Positions 18,346 through 26,536 of a stretch of 64,000 nt of DNA are shown here, piece after piece. The position numbers and the translations under genes were made by a program. The stretch comes from Sphingomonas sp. AR_OL41 (GTDB lineage Bacteria; Pseudomonadota; Alphaproteobacteria; Sphingomonadales; Sphingomonadaceae), in NCBI RefSeq assembly GCF_029911635.1, contig NZ_JARYTI010000021.1:20770-84769 (forward strand), written 5' to 3'. The notes beneath the pieces were generated by a model. That model was not told where the DNA came from. It did no database searches and saw nothing but the letters and a program-made list of their open reading frames with translations. Positions within the stretch are counted from its first letter, which is position 1. The number at the start of each line of letters is the position of its first letter.

Positions 18346-19122
18346 TTATTGTCCCGGGCCGACGACGCCGAACATCACGCCGTGCGGGTCGCTGGCGATA
18401 ATGATGCGGTCGCCCCCGGGCACTTCCTGCGGGCCATGATGTACCATGCCACCCGCCTCGCCGACCTTCGCGGCGGCGACTTCGATATCGGGCGCGCGGA
18501 AATAGAATTGCCATGATGGCGGCGGACCGCCCGCTGGACGCGTCATCGTCGCGCCGATCGTCGTGTCGCCGACCGCGACGAAGACATAATCGCCCATCTC
18601 GCCCATCGACATCTTGTCGGGATAGGACCAGCCGAACACGCTGGCGTAGAAGGCGTTGGCCGCAGCCTGGTCGGTCGTCGCCAGTTCGTTCCAGTTGCAC
18701 TTGCCCATGCCGGTCCGGTCAAAGGCAGTGCGGCTCTCCTCGCTGGCGCCGCGCATCACATAAAAGGGTGCGCCTTGCGGATCGGCGACGAACGCAAGTC
18801 GCCCGACGCCGGGGATGTCGAACGGCGCCATCAGCACCGATCCGCCCGCTGCGGTGATCTTTGCCACGCTCGCGTCGACATCATCGACACCGATGTAGAA
18901 CAGCCAGGTTGGCTTCGCGCCGCCAACCTGCATTTCGGGGGTCAGCCGCATCACGCCGCCGACGCGATCATTGCCGGCCGTGCCGATCATCCGATAGTCC
19001 ATCGGACCCGATGGCTGGGCCTCGATCATCCAGCCGATGACATGGTCGTAGAACGCTTTCGACGCATCGGGATCGGCGGTCAACAACTCGTACCAGATCG
19101 GCGTGCCTGCGGGATTGCTCAT
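18346..19122 (-). CDS. VOC family protein with two glyoxalase-like domains
   Basis: This 258-residue protein has two tandem VOC modules. The first (residues 1-125) starts TPIWYELLTADPDASKAFY and ends ADPQGAPFYVMR; the second (about 140-258) starts NWNELATTDQAAANAFY and ends ASDPHGVMFGVV. This double-module layout matches the CFP32-like hydroxylase/glyoxalase group. GGAGAAG precedes the ATG. It may act on a small electrophile such as an alpha-oxoaldehyde or its glutathione adduct, consistent with two GST genes in the operon; the substrate is not known. Confidence 0.87.
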   Translation of the reverse strand: MSNPAGTPIWYELLTADPDASKAFYDHVIGWMIEAQPSGPMDYRMIGTAGNDRVGGVMRLTPEMQVGGAKPTWLFYIGVDDVDASVAKITAAGGSVLMAPFDIPGVGRLAFVADPQGAPFYVMRGASEESRTAFDRTGMGKCNWNELATTDQAAANAFYASVFGWSYPDKMSMGEMGDYVFVAVGDTTIGATMTRPAGGPPPSWQFYFRAPDIEVAAAKVGEAGGMVHHGPQEVPGGDRIIIASDPHGVMFGVVGPGQ

Positions 19123-19150
19123 CGCATCTTCTCCTGTTTTCCGGTCTTTT

Positions 19151-19507
19151 TCACGCGTCGACGATGGCGGTGAACCCGCCGAAGATCAGACGCTTGCCGT
19201 CGAACGGCATCGCCTCGGCGCCCGGCTGCATGCGCGGGTCTTCCATGACCTTCTTCATGCCTGCCTCGCGCGTCACCTTGTCAGGCCATTCGATCCACGA
19301 GAATACCACCGTCTCGCCCTCGGTCGCCAGCACCGCGCGGCGAAAATCGGTCACCTTGCCGTCCGGGATGTCATCACCCCAGCCCTCGACGACGCGCGTC
19401 GCGCCATGCTCCCGGAAGATCGGCGCGGCCTTTTCGGCAAAGTCAGCATAGGCTTCGCGCGTCGTGCCGGCCCGCACTGGCGCGAGGAAACCATCGATGT
19501 AGGTCAT
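19151..19507 (-). CDS. DUF1428 family protein
   Basis: This 118-residue protein is a recognisable DUF1428 member: it starts MTYIDGFLAPV, contains GWGDDIPDGKVTDF and VVFSWIEWPDK, and ends KRLIFGGF. The family has a ferredoxin-like alpha/beta-barrel fold related to dimeric ABM-type enzymes, and its biochemical role is not established. The ATG follows GGGAG. It is third in the operon, with gaps of 25 and 28 bp to its neighbours, so it probably shares their stress-linked expression. Confidence 0.88.
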   Translation of the reverse strand: MTYIDGFLAPVRAGTTREAYADFAEKAAPIFREHGATRVVEGWGDDIPDGKVTDFRRAVLATEGETVVFSWIEWPDKVTREAGMKKVMEDPRMQPGAEAMPFDGKRLIFGGFTAIVDA

Positions 19508-19532
19508 CGGTCTACTCCCGTGATTGTCTCAC

Positions 19533-20189
19533 TCAGGCCATCGCCGCCACGCGATAGACCGCCAGATGATCGGCCATCGCCTTGACATGCGCCGGCCGCG
19601 CCTCGCCGCGCGCCACGTACGAGGCGAGATTGGGATAGCCCGCCAGCAGATCGGTGTTGCGCAGCCCGCCCAGCACCGACACCATCATCAGGTCGCCGAC
19701 GGTGAAGTCGTCGCCATCGAGCCAGGTCTTGTCGCCAAGCGCCGATGCAAGGTCGCCGAGACGGCCGTGGAGATCCTCGATCACCTTCGGTCGCCGTGCC
19801 GCCGACCATGGCCGGTCGGCCTCGAAGACGTCGACCACCGCAACCTGCATCACCCAGGGCTCGACCGAGTTGAGTGCCGCGATGAGCCACTGGACCGCGC
19901 GGATGCGCGCCGCGGGATCGTCCGGCAGCAAACCCTTGCCCTGCTCGGCGATCCGCAGCGCGATCGCGCCGGATTCGAAAATCTCCACTTCGCCGTCGCT
20001 ATAGGTCGGCACCTGGCCGAACGGCTGGAAGTGGCGGTGGGCCGGACTCTTGGCATAGGGGCCATCGATAAGGTCGACGGCATAGGCCTGTCCGGTTTCC
20101 TCGAACGCCCAGCGCGCGCGGATATCGCGGACGAACCCCTGGGCGAATTCGGGCACCCAGCTGAACGTGGTGATCCTCGCCATCGTCAT
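19533..20189 (-). CDS. Glutathione S-transferase family protein
   Basis: This 218-residue GST-fold protein has an N-terminal thioredoxin-like domain (WVPEFAQGFVRDIRARWAFEE, cis-Pro in FGQVPTYSDG and the glutathione site FESGAIALRI) and a helical domain with FTVGDLMMVSVLGGLR. AGGAGGAG lies seven bases before the ATG at 20189, which supports this start over the second Met. It is the second gene of the operon. It differs strongly in sequence from the GST at the operon end, so this is not a recent duplication. Confidence 0.88.
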   Translation of the reverse strand: MTMARITTFSWVPEFAQGFVRDIRARWAFEETGQAYAVDLIDGPYAKSPAHRHFQPFGQVPTYSDGEVEIFESGAIALRIAEQGKGLLPDDPAARIRAVQWLIAALNSVEPWVMQVAVVDVFEADRPWSAARRPKVIEDLHGRLGDLASALGDKTWLDGDDFTVGDLMMVSVLGGLRNTDLLAGYPNLASYVARGEARPAHVKAMADHLAVYRVAAMA

Positions 20190-20214
20190 GTCGTTTCTCC
20201 TCCTTGCTTGTCGG

Positions 20215-20655
20215 TTACGCTGCGACCGGCTCGCCCTGCGCGCTCATCGCGGCGACGGCGGCGTCGACGTCCATCCACATCGGCTCGAAGGTGTGGCCGT
20301 CGAGATCCTCGAAGGCGCGGCCATACATGAAGCCCATGTCCTGCGCCCCGCGCGGCTCGGTGCCGCCGGCGGCAAGCGCGGCCGCCATGATCGCATCAAC
20401 GTCCGCGCGGCTGTCGCGCGACAGGGCCAGCAGCACGCCGCTGGTCGTCCGGGCATCGACGATCTGTTTGGTCGTGAAGGTCTGATAGAAAGCCCGATCG
20501 AGGATCATGAAGCTGATCGTGTCCGACCATACCATCATCGCCGCCTCGGGGCCCTTGCAGATGGTGGTGTCCTGCACGCAGCCGATCGCCGCGTAAAAGG
20601 CGGTCGAGGCCGCGACGTCGGCGACGGGCAGGTTGACGAAGATCATCTTGGACAT
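20215..20655 (-). CDS. VOC family protein (glyoxalase-like), first gene of GST/VOC operon
   Basis: This 146-residue single-domain VOC protein starts MSKMIFVNLPVADVAASTAF and includes MGFMYGRAFEDLDGHTFEPM, the usual metal-ligand-bearing C-terminal strand. I placed the start at ATG 20655, since the longer frame to 20718 would run through the divergent promoter. It is the promoter-proximal gene of the six-gene operon, separated by 65 bp from the divergent HxlR regulator. It may bind or convert a small electrophile; no specific activity can be read from the sequence. Confidence 0.87.
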   Translation of the reverse strand: MSKMIFVNLPVADVAASTAFYAAIGCVQDTTICKGPEAAMMVWSDTISFMILDRAFYQTFTTKQIVDARTTSGVLLALSRDSRADVDAIMAAALAAGGTEPRGAQDMGFMYGRAFEDLDGHTFEPMWMDVDAAVAAMSAQGEPVAA

Positions 20656-20720
20656 GGCGCAGCGATCCTTTGCGACTCGGTGTTTGCTTTCGATGCCCTC
20701 CCGAGTTACAAAACACAACT

Positions 20721-21413
20721 ATGAAGTTAGTAAAACTAACCAACGGTCCCGAAAGCGCGACGAAGCGCTGGTATGACGACGCCTGCGGCACGGCGCTCGG
20801 CATGGAGCTGGTGGGCGAGCGATGGTCGCTGCTGATCGTGCGCGAGCTCCTGCTCGGGCCGCGACGGTTCGGCGCGCTGCGTGCCGGCTTGCCGGGGATC
20901 AGCGCCAATGTCCTGACCCAGCGGCTCGAGGGGCTGGAAGCGAGCGGCATCATCGAGCGCCGAACGCTACCGCCGCCCGCCAATGTGCAGGTCTATGCGC
21001 TCACGCCCTGGGGCGAAGAATGCGAGCCTGTGGTGCTCGGCCTGGCGCGCTGGGCGCTGCGCTCGCCGATGCACGACCCGCGCCTGTCCTTCTCGCCGAC
21101 CGCGCTGATGCTGTCGCTGAAGATGCTGGTGGTGACCGAGCGGCTCGGCGATATGCAAAGTGTGATCGGCCTGCGCCTCGATGGTGAGGATTATGTCGCG
21201 CGGGTCGGCGACGGTGCCATCACCGTGGCGCGCGGCGCGGCGATCGACGCCGACGCCATGCTTGCCGGCGCGCCCGGAGCGATGCTGCCGCTGTTTTTCG
21301 GCGGCAAATCGCTGGCCGAAGCGGAGGCCGCAGGCTTGGTGTCGGTATCCGGCGATCGCGCCCGCGCGGCACTGTTCGCAACCTTGTTTTCCCTGCCCCA
21401 AAAGGCGCGTTGA
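20721..21413 (+). CDS. HxlR-family transcriptional regulator
   Basis: This 230-residue regulator has the HxlR-type winged helix: ACGTALGMELVGERWSLLIVREL, then RFGALRAGLPGISANVLTQRL and the ALTPWG wing. An extra C-terminal domain of about 110 residues, longer than in minimal HxlR proteins, may sense a ligand or sterol-carrier-type molecule. The start at ATG 20721 fits the conserved region; a longer frame to 20670 would lie mostly in the divergent promoter. A perfect palindrome overlaps codons 2-7, which suggests autorepression. It probably controls the GST/VOC operon that starts 65 bp away. Confidence 0.9.
   Translation: MKLVKLTNGPESATKRWYDDACGTALGMELVGERWSLLIVRELLLGPRRFGALRAGLPGISANVLTQRLEGLEASGIIERRTLPPPANVQVYALTPWGEECEPVVLGLARWALRSPMHDPRLSFSPTALMLSLKMLVVTERLGDMQSVIGLRLDGEDYVARVGDGAITVARGAAIDADAMLAGAPGAMLPLFFGGKSLAEAEAAGLVSVSGDRARAALFATLFSLPQKAR
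20726..20740. promoter_or_regulatory. Perfect palindrome at the start of the HxlR gene
   Basis: GTTAGT, a three-base AAA spacer and ACTAAC form a perfect 6-3-6 inverted repeat beginning five bases after the first base of the HxlR start codon. It lies 70 bp from the start of the divergent operon, where a dimeric winged-helix regulator could block both units. Confidence 0.55.
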
Positions 21414-21431
21414 CCACCACAGGGCGAGGTT

Positions 21432-21478
21432 GCGCTTGACGAAGCGCCATTCCGTTCGCACTGAGCTTGTCGAAGTGC
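21432..21478. repeat. Two short hairpins, sphingomonad REP-like repeat
   Basis: Two adjacent hairpins lie between hxlR and cobS: GCGCTT/AAGCGC with a four-base loop (21432-21447), and GCACT/AGTGC around GAGCTTGTCGA (21458-21478). The CTGAGCTTGTCGAAG core is one I recognise as widely repeated between genes in sphingomonads. They may also stop hxlR transcripts. Nothing else was seen in this 143-bp gap. Confidence 0.6.
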
Positions 21479-21556
21479 CGCTCTTCCTATGCAGCCGATG
21501 GGAACAGGATCAGGGCTTCGAAACACGCAGCCCGACCGGCCTTTTTGGATGGCATG

Positions 21557-22561
21557 ATGACCGACATCCCCAATACCCAGCCCGACAGTCGTGAGACGAC
21601 GATCCTCGACGCGCCCGACCAGATGAAGAAGGTGCGCGACCTGTTCGGCATCGATTCGGACATGCAGGTACCCGCGTTCAGCGAGGCAGACGAACGCGTC
21701 CCCGATCTCGACCCCGCCTATGTGTTCGATCCCGACACCACGCTCGCGATCTGCGCCGGCTTTGCCTTTAATCGCCGCGTTATGGTCCAGGGCTATCACG
21801 GCACCGGCAAGTCGACGCATATCGAGCAGGTCGCGGCGCGGCTCAACTGGCCGTGCATCCGCATCAATCTCGACGCGCATATCAGCCGCATCGACCTGGT
21901 CGGCCGCGACGCGATCGTGCTGCGCGACGGCCAGCAGGTCACCGAATTCCGCGAGGGGCTGCTGCCTTGGGCGCTGCAGACGCCGACCGCCCTGGTATTC
22001 GACGAATATGACGCCGGCCGCCCCGATGTGATGTTCGTCATCCAGCGTGTGCTCGAGACCGAGGGCAAGTTGACGCTGCTCGATCAGAACCGCGTGATCC
22101 GCCCCAACAAGTTCTTCCGGCTGTTCGCCACCGCCAACACCGTCGGCCTGGGCGACACCAGCGGGCTCTATCACGGCACGCAGCAGATCAACCAGGGCCA
22201 GATGGACCGCTGGAACATCGTCATCACGCTCAACTATCTGCCCGCTGCGGTCGAGGCGCAGATCGTGCTCGCCAAGTCGGGCGAATATGACAAGCCCGAG
22301 GGCAAGAAGACCGTCGACAACATGGTCCGCGTCGCCGACCTGACACGGCGCGGCTTCATCAACGGCGACATCTCGACCGTGATGAGCCCGCGCACCGTGA
22401 TCACCTGGGCACAGAATGCGCTGATCTTCGGCGATATCGGCTTCGCCTTCCGCCTGTCGTTCCTCAACAAGTGCGACGAGGCCGAGCGCCCGCTGGTCGC
22501 GGAATATTATCAGCGCGTATTCGGTCAGGATCTGCCGGAGAGCGTCGTCGGCAAGTCTTGA
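21557..22561 (+). CDS. cobS: CobS-like AAA+ ATPase, cobaltochelatase subunit
   Basis: This 335-residue AAA+ ATPase matches CobS, which with CobT forms the ATPase rings that drive the CobN cobalt chelatase in aerobic cobalamin synthesis. Walker A is GYHGTGKST, Walker B is [10 protein letters not shown], sensor 1 lies in [13 protein letters not shown], and the N-terminus carries the CobS-type [14 protein letters not shown]. The start is ATG 21557 or the adjacent ATG 21554; neither has a strong ribosome-binding site. CobN is not in the window, so a role with another partner remains possible. It is separated from cobT by three unrelated genes. Confidence 0.9.
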   Translation: MTDIPNTQPDSRETTILDAPDQMKKVRDLFGIDSDMQVPAFSEADERVPDLDPAYVFDPDTTLAICAGFAFNRRVMVQGYHGTGKSTHIEQVAARLNWPCIRINLDAHISRIDLVGRDAIVLRDGQQVTEFREGLLPWALQTPTALVFDEYDAGRPDVMFVIQRVLETEGKLTLLDQNRVIRPNKFFRLFATANTVGLGDTSGLYHGTQQINQGQMDRWNIVITLNYLPAAVEAQIVLAKSGEYDKPEGKKTVDNMVRVADLTRRGFINGDISTVMSPRTVITWAQNALIFGDIGFAFRLSFLNKCDEAERPLVAEYYQRVFGQDLPESVVGKS

Positions 22562-22576
22562 GGCACACGCCAAAGT

Positions 22577-22596
22577 GGACTAAGTGGACTTAGTCC
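22577..22596. promoter_or_regulatory. Toxin-antitoxin operator palindrome
   Basis: GGACTAAG, a four-base TGGA spacer and CTTAGTCC make a perfect 8-bp inverted repeat, overlapped by a 9-bp direct repeat AAGTGGACT (22573-22590). It lies 14 bp before the antitoxin start, where Phd/YefM-type antitoxins bind to repress their own operon. Confidence 0.65.
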
Positions 22597-22610
22597 ATAG
22601 GAGACTGCCG

Positions 22611-22889
22611 ATGGCCGAGGCCGATCCCGGGAAGATGGTCAACGTCCATGAGGCGAAGACGCATTTCTCCAAGCTGCTCGAACGCGCCCATGCCGGCGAG
22701 GAGATCATCCTTGCCAAGGCCGGTAAGCCTTATGCCAAACTGGTGCCGATCGACGCACCGGCCTTGCCACCACGCAAGCCGGGCCGCTTCAAGCACCTGC
22801 TCAAGGATGTGCCGACCGACATCTGGTTCGAACCGATGTCGGATGACGATCTCGACGCCTGGGAAGGCAAATATTCGAACATTCTGTGA
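22611..22889 (+). CDS. Type II antitoxin, Phd/YefM family
   Basis: This 92-residue antitoxin has the Phd/YefM DNA-binding N-terminus (MVNVHEAKTHFSKLLERAHA, then GEEIILAKAGKPYAKLVPI) and a C-terminal tail rich in acidic and aromatic residues that should wrap the toxin. ATG 22611 follows AGGAGA; an internal ATG at 22662 (MVNVHEAK) is the shorter family-typical start and cannot be excluded. Its stop overlaps the toxin GTG. A perfect palindrome lies immediately upstream. The module sits between cobS and cobT. Confidence 0.88.
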   Translation: MAEADPGKMVNVHEAKTHFSKLLERAHAGEEIILAKAGKPYAKLVPIDAPALPPRKPGRFKHLLKDVPTDIWFEPMSDDDLDAWEGKYSNIL

Positions 22890-23284
22890 GCGGTGTGACT
22901 GGCTATCTACTCGATACGCATGCGCTGATCTGGTGGTGGCTGGTCGATCCTGCGCTGCCCGCCGACATCATGGCGCTCATGGCCAGGAGCGATGCCAACG
23001 TTCACGTCAGTGCCATCAGCGGCATTGAGATCGCGATCAAGGTCCGGATCGGCAAGCTGCCGGAGATGATCGAACCGCTCGACCACTTTGACGAGGCCGT
23101 GCTCGGCGATTCGTTTCGCCATTTGCCAGTAGACCGTCGCCATGCCATCCGTGCCGGCCTCATGAAGGGCGCACACCGCGACCCCTTCGACCGGCTGCTC
23201 GCCGCCCAGGCGTTGATCGAGGATTTGACCGTGATCACACGTGACCGAGCCTTTGCCGACTTTGGTTGCAAGGTGGTCTGGTAG
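22886..23284 (+). CDS. Type II toxin, PIN domain (VapC-like) ribonuclease
   Basis: This 132-residue PIN-domain protein should cut RNA, commonly tRNA, when freed from its antitoxin. The acidic metal site is complete: D10 (GYLLDTHALIWWW), E48 (AISGIEIAIK), D99/D102 (HRDPFDRLLAAQA) and D120 (VITRDRAFADFG). The gene begins with GTG at 22886, overlapping the antitoxin stop in a GTGA, which couples their translation. The pairing of a Phd-type antitoxin with a PIN toxin is common. No sign of decay is seen, so the pair is probably active. Confidence 0.9.
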   Translation: MSGVTGYLLDTHALIWWWLVDPALPADIMALMARSDANVHVSAISGIEIAIKVRIGKLPEMIEPLDHFDEAVLGDSFRHLPVDRRHAIRAGLMKGAHRDPFDRLLAAQALIEDLTVITRDRAFADFGCKVVW

Positions 23285-23285
23285 C

Positions 23286-24095
23286 ATGCGCCGTCTGCCC
23301 CTCCTGCTTGTCTCCGCCACTGCCGTGCTGTTGATCGCCGCCAAGGACGGCGGCCAGGTCGGCGCGCCGCCGCTGCGGCTGATCGAGACGATTTCGCCGC
23401 AGGGGCCGCAAAAGGTCATGCCCGGCGCGATCATCTCGCGCGCGCTGATCGGCCGGCCCGATTCGGCAATTCTCGGCGACGACATCAAGCTCGACTGGAA
23501 GGGCGAGAAGCGCAGCTTCATGCATGGCGATATCCTTCACGCCGAAAGCGTCAGCGGCGTGACCGGCATTCCCGATGCGGTGTTTTGCGAGGAAGAACAG
23601 AAGGCCTCGGTCGGCAAGGTCATGACCGGGCAGATGCTGTTCGGCCTGGTCGGCGCGCTGCGCGGCACGCATCTCAACACGCGCTACTGCGTGTTCGACG
23701 CAGATGGCGACAAGAGCTTCGACCACGCCTTTCTGATTGGCGCCAAGGGTGATGAGGGTCGCGCCCCGTTCGTCATTCCGCCCGCGCGCTACGGGCTGAT
23801 CGAGGGCATCGAACTGGGCGGCGAAAGCGTCGCCCGGCTGCGCTATGTCGGCCCCGCCGGCAACAGCAACAGCATCTCGATCGACCTCGAAGTGTCGGGG
23901 TTCGGCATGATGCGCGACCTCGCCGAACCACGCACCGTCATCCCGATCACCCGGCTGCCCGCCTATAAGGTGATCAACGGCGCGGTCGTCACCGTGCTTG
24001 CATACGACGCCAAAACCATGGAAGCGACGATCCGCATGGATCATGATCTGGCACCGGGCCATATCGTGCTGCCGGAATTGAGCCATGGCTACTGA
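23286..24095 (+). CDS. Exported protein of unknown function between cobS and cobT
   Basis: This 269-residue protein begins [19 protein letters not shown], a signal peptide, directly after the toxin stop codon (one base gap). I do not recognise a family. The mature part has a strand-rich pattern with few cysteines, containing [20 protein letters not shown] and a C-terminal [15 protein letters not shown]. Its last 11 bases overlap the start of cobT, so it is translated with it. A periplasmic protein is an odd partner for a cytoplasmic chelatase. Confidence 0.75.
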   Translation: MRRLPLLLVSATAVLLIAAKDGGQVGAPPLRLIETISPQGPQKVMPGAIISRALIGRPDSAILGDDIKLDWKGEKRSFMHGDILHAESVSGVTGIPDAVFCEEEQKASVGKVMTGQMLFGLVGALRGTHLNTRYCVFDADGDKSFDHAFLIGAKGDEGRAPFVIPPARYGLIEGIELGGESVARLRYVGPAGNSNSISIDLEVSGFGMMRDLAEPRTVIPITRLPAYKVINGAVVTVLAYDAKTMEATIRMDHDLAPGHIVLPELSHGY

Positions 24096-25911
24096 CACAC
24101 CCCTCGATCGTTTCAAAAACGTCCTCGGCGGCGCATCGCGGGCGATCGCCGGCGAGCCCGAGATCGAACTCGCTTTCACTGCAGACGCGCCCGCGCAATC
24201 GGGCAAGCATATCAAGGTGCCGATGCCGGCGCGCACCCTGCCCGCCGACCAGGTCGCCGAGGCGCGTGGCTTTGCCGATGGCTTCGCGCTGCGGCTGAAA
24301 TTTCACGACACCGGCCTGCACAATCGCGGCGCGCCGGCCGAGGCAGTCGCGCGATCGGTGTTCGACGCGGTCGAGACCGCACGCGTCGAGGCGCTGGGTG
24401 CGCGCGGCTATGCCGGGATCACCGCCAATCTTGCTACCGCGCTCGACGTCAGGCTGCGCGCCGACCCGATCACACGCGCACGCAACCGGGACGAGGTGCC
24501 GCTGTCGACCGCGCTCGGGCTGATGGTGCGCGAGCGGCTGACCGGGCAGGAATCGCCCGCGCTCGCCGCGCCCGGCCTCGCGCTGGTCCGCGACTGGATC
24601 GAGGACAAGGCCGGCGGCGATCTCGACGCGCTCGGCCTCGCCATCGACGACCAGCGCACCTTTGCCGGCCTCGTCAACCGCTTGCTCGAGGATCTCGAGC
24701 TGATCGAGGGCGACATGCTCCCCGACGAAACCGACGAGGGCGGCGCCGAGGACGAGGGCACCGACGAGCAGCAGGACGATAGCGAGGCAGGCGACGAGCC
24801 TGGCGAGCAGGGCCAGGGCGAGATGGAGGCGCGCGGCGAACCGCGCGATGCCGAGGGAGAGGAAGGCGAGAATAGCGAGCAGGGCGAGGACGATCTCGAC
24901 AATCAGGACGGCGAACCCGGCGACGAGGGCGACGAAGGCATGTTGCCGGTCCGCCCCAACCGACCCTTTTCCGATCTGTCGCCGCATTTCGACTATAAGC
25001 CGTGGACGACGCAGTTCGACGAGGTCATCGCCGCGACCGAATTGTGCGACGCCGAGGAGCTGACCCGGCTGCGCTCCTATCTCGACCAGCAACTCGTCCA
25101 TCTGCAGGGCGCGGTGACCAAGCTCGCCAATCGCTTGCAGCGGCGGCTGATGGCACAGCAGAATCGCAGCTGGGATTTCGACCAGGAGGAAGGGCTGCTC
25201 GACGCCGCGCGGCTGGCGCGCGTCGTGGTCAACCCGACCCAGTCGCTGAGCTACAAGATCGAGCGCGAGACCGAGTTCCGCGACACCGTCGTCACCCTGC
25301 TGATCGACAATTCGGGCTCGATGCGCGGCCGGCCGATCTCGATCGCCGCGATCAGCGCCGACATCCTCGCGCGCACGCTCGAACGCTGCGGCGTCAAGAC
25401 CGAGATCCTTGGCTTCACCACACGCGCCTGGAAGGGCGGCCAGTCACGCGAAACCTGGCTCGCCGCCGGGCGCCCCCCGCAACCGGGCCGGCTCAACGAC
25501 GTGCGCCACATCGTCTACAAAAAGGCCGACGAGCCGTGGCGCCGCGCCAAAACCTCGCTCGGGCTGATGATGCGCGAAGGGTTGCTCAAGGAGAATATCG
25601 ACGGCGAGGCGCTGCTCTGGGCGCACAGCCGGCTGATCGCGCGGCCCGAGGAGCGCAAGATCATGATGGTCATCTCCGACGGCGCGCCGGTCGACGATTC
25701 GACGCTCAGCGTCAATTCGGGCAGCTATCTCGAACGCCATCTGCGCCAGGTGATCGGCTGGATCGAGGGCCGCTCACCGGTCGAACTCGTCGCGATCGGC
25801 ATCGGCCATGACGTGACGCGCTATTATGCCCGCGCGGTGACGATCATGGACGCCGAGCAACTTGGCGGCACGATCATCGAGCAACTCGCCGCGCTGTTCG
25901 ATACCCCGTGA
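24085..25911 (+). CDS. cobT: CobT-like VWA protein, cobaltochelatase subunit
   Basis: This 608-residue protein has the CobT layout: an N-terminal domain to about residue 210, a very acidic linker (about 215-290, rich in Glu, Asp and Gly), and a C-terminal von Willebrand A domain with an intact MIDAS start, [13 protein letters not shown]. CobT and CobS form the ATP-driven complex that activates CobN. The ATG at 24085 overlaps the preceding gene by 11 bases. Without a cobN in view, the cofactor pathway is inferred from family alone. Confidence 0.9.
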   Translation: MATDTPLDRFKNVLGGASRAIAGEPEIELAFTADAPAQSGKHIKVPMPARTLPADQVAEARGFADGFALRLKFHDTGLHNRGAPAEAVARSVFDAVETARVEALGARGYAGITANLATALDVRLRADPITRARNRDEVPLSTALGLMVRERLTGQESPALAAPGLALVRDWIEDKAGGDLDALGLAIDDQRTFAGLVNRLLEDLELIEGDMLPDETDEGGAEDEGTDEQQDDSEAGDEPGEQGQGEMEARGEPRDAEGEEGENSEQGEDDLDNQDGEPGDEGDEGMLPVRPNRPFSDLSPHFDYKPWTTQFDEVIAATELCDAEELTRLRSYLDQQLVHLQGAVTKLANRLQRRLMAQQNRSWDFDQEEGLLDAARLARVVVNPTQSLSYKIERETEFRDTVVTLLIDNSGSMRGRPISIAAISADILARTLERCGVKTEILGFTTRAWKGGQSRETWLAAGRPPQPGRLNDVRHIVYKKADEPWRRAKTSLGLMMREGLLKENIDGEALLWAHSRLIARPEERKIMMVISDGAPVDDSTLSVNSGSYLERHLRQVIGWIEGRSPVELVAIGIGHDVTRYYARAVTIMDAEQLGGTIIEQLAALFDTP

Positions 25912-25921
25912 TGTTCCGGCC

Positions 25922-26182
25922 GTGATCGCCGCCCCGCCGGGCGGGTTTCGCGGGCCGGTCAAGCGATCGGTCACCATCGCCGGGCACCAGACCTCGATCA
26001 GCCTCGAGCCATTATTCTGGCAGGCGCTCGAAGCTGCGGCAGCAGCACGCGCGCTCCCGCTCAACGCGCTGATCGCGGAGATCGACGCGATCCGCATCAC
26101 CGAACCCGCGCCCCCCAACCTCGCCAGCGCGCTGCGCAGCTGGCTTCTGGCGGACACTCTCGGCCACAGCGTCGCCTCCTGA
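25922..26182 (+). CDS. Ribbon-helix-helix domain protein
   Basis: This small protein of about 86 residues contains KRSVTIAGHQTSISLEPLFW followed by a helix-turn-helix-like ALEAAAAARALPLNALIAEI, the pattern of ribbon-helix-helix (RHH_4-like) proteins. I placed the start at GTG 25922, 10 bp after the cobT stop, because the longer frame would overlap cobT; this start is inferred. It may bind DNA as a dimer or act as a small partner of the CobST complex. It ends just before an inverted-repeat element. Confidence 0.6.
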   Translation: MIAAPPGGFRGPVKRSVTIAGHQTSISLEPLFWQALEAAAAARALPLNALIAEIDAIRITEPAPPNLASALRSWLLADTLGHSVAS

Positions 26183-26197
26183 CGGAAAAGAAGACAA

Positions 26198-26357
26198 TTG
26201 TTCACGCGGAGGCGGGAAGGCGCGGAGGAGTAGTGCCTATGGCTCCTGCCCCGCGTGAGCAAGATTTCTGCGGCATTGGCCTCACGGGAAGTGCGGGGTA
26301 CGCGCGCGGCAGCCCGGCGCGAAGCCCCTCCGCGCCTTCGCGCCTCCGCGTGAACAA
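26198..26357. repeat. 160-bp inverted-repeat element with 30-bp termini
   Basis: Two 30-bp arms (26198-26227 and 26328-26357) beginning TTGTTCACGCGGAGGCG are reverse complements with one mismatch. They enclose 100 bp with further self-complementary pieces (CGTGAG near 26264 and CTCACG near 26281). There is no reading frame. It looks like a MITE or REPIN-type repeat. The rest of the 354-bp gap to 26537 holds the iron-regulated promoter. Confidence 0.75.
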
Positions 26358-26462
26358 ATCTTCCTACTGAATCGGAAGCGTTTGTGGAGCGCAGGCGCGC
26401 CATCTGGATCGCGACTTCTCGTGCCCGTCCGCTTCTTCAGTATCAGTCAACGCCTCTAATGA

Positions 26463-26505
26463 TGCGAATTATTCGCAATAGCGTTGACACTGCGACTGAC
26501 TCGCA
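26463..26505 (+). promoter_or_regulatory. Twin Fur-box-like palindromes with -35 element
   Basis: TGCGAAT-T-ATTCGCA (26463-26477) is a perfect 7-1-7 palindrome of the Fur-box type. A second copy, TGCGA...TCGCA (26491-26505), follows with its centre 28 bp away. A consensus TTGACA (26484-26489) sits between them, so a bound Fur dimer would block the promoter. The first centre lies 67 bp upstream of the receptor start. Confidence 0.7.
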
Positions 26506-26536
26506 ATAGCCGGAATCCATCAAAGGGAGACCGACC

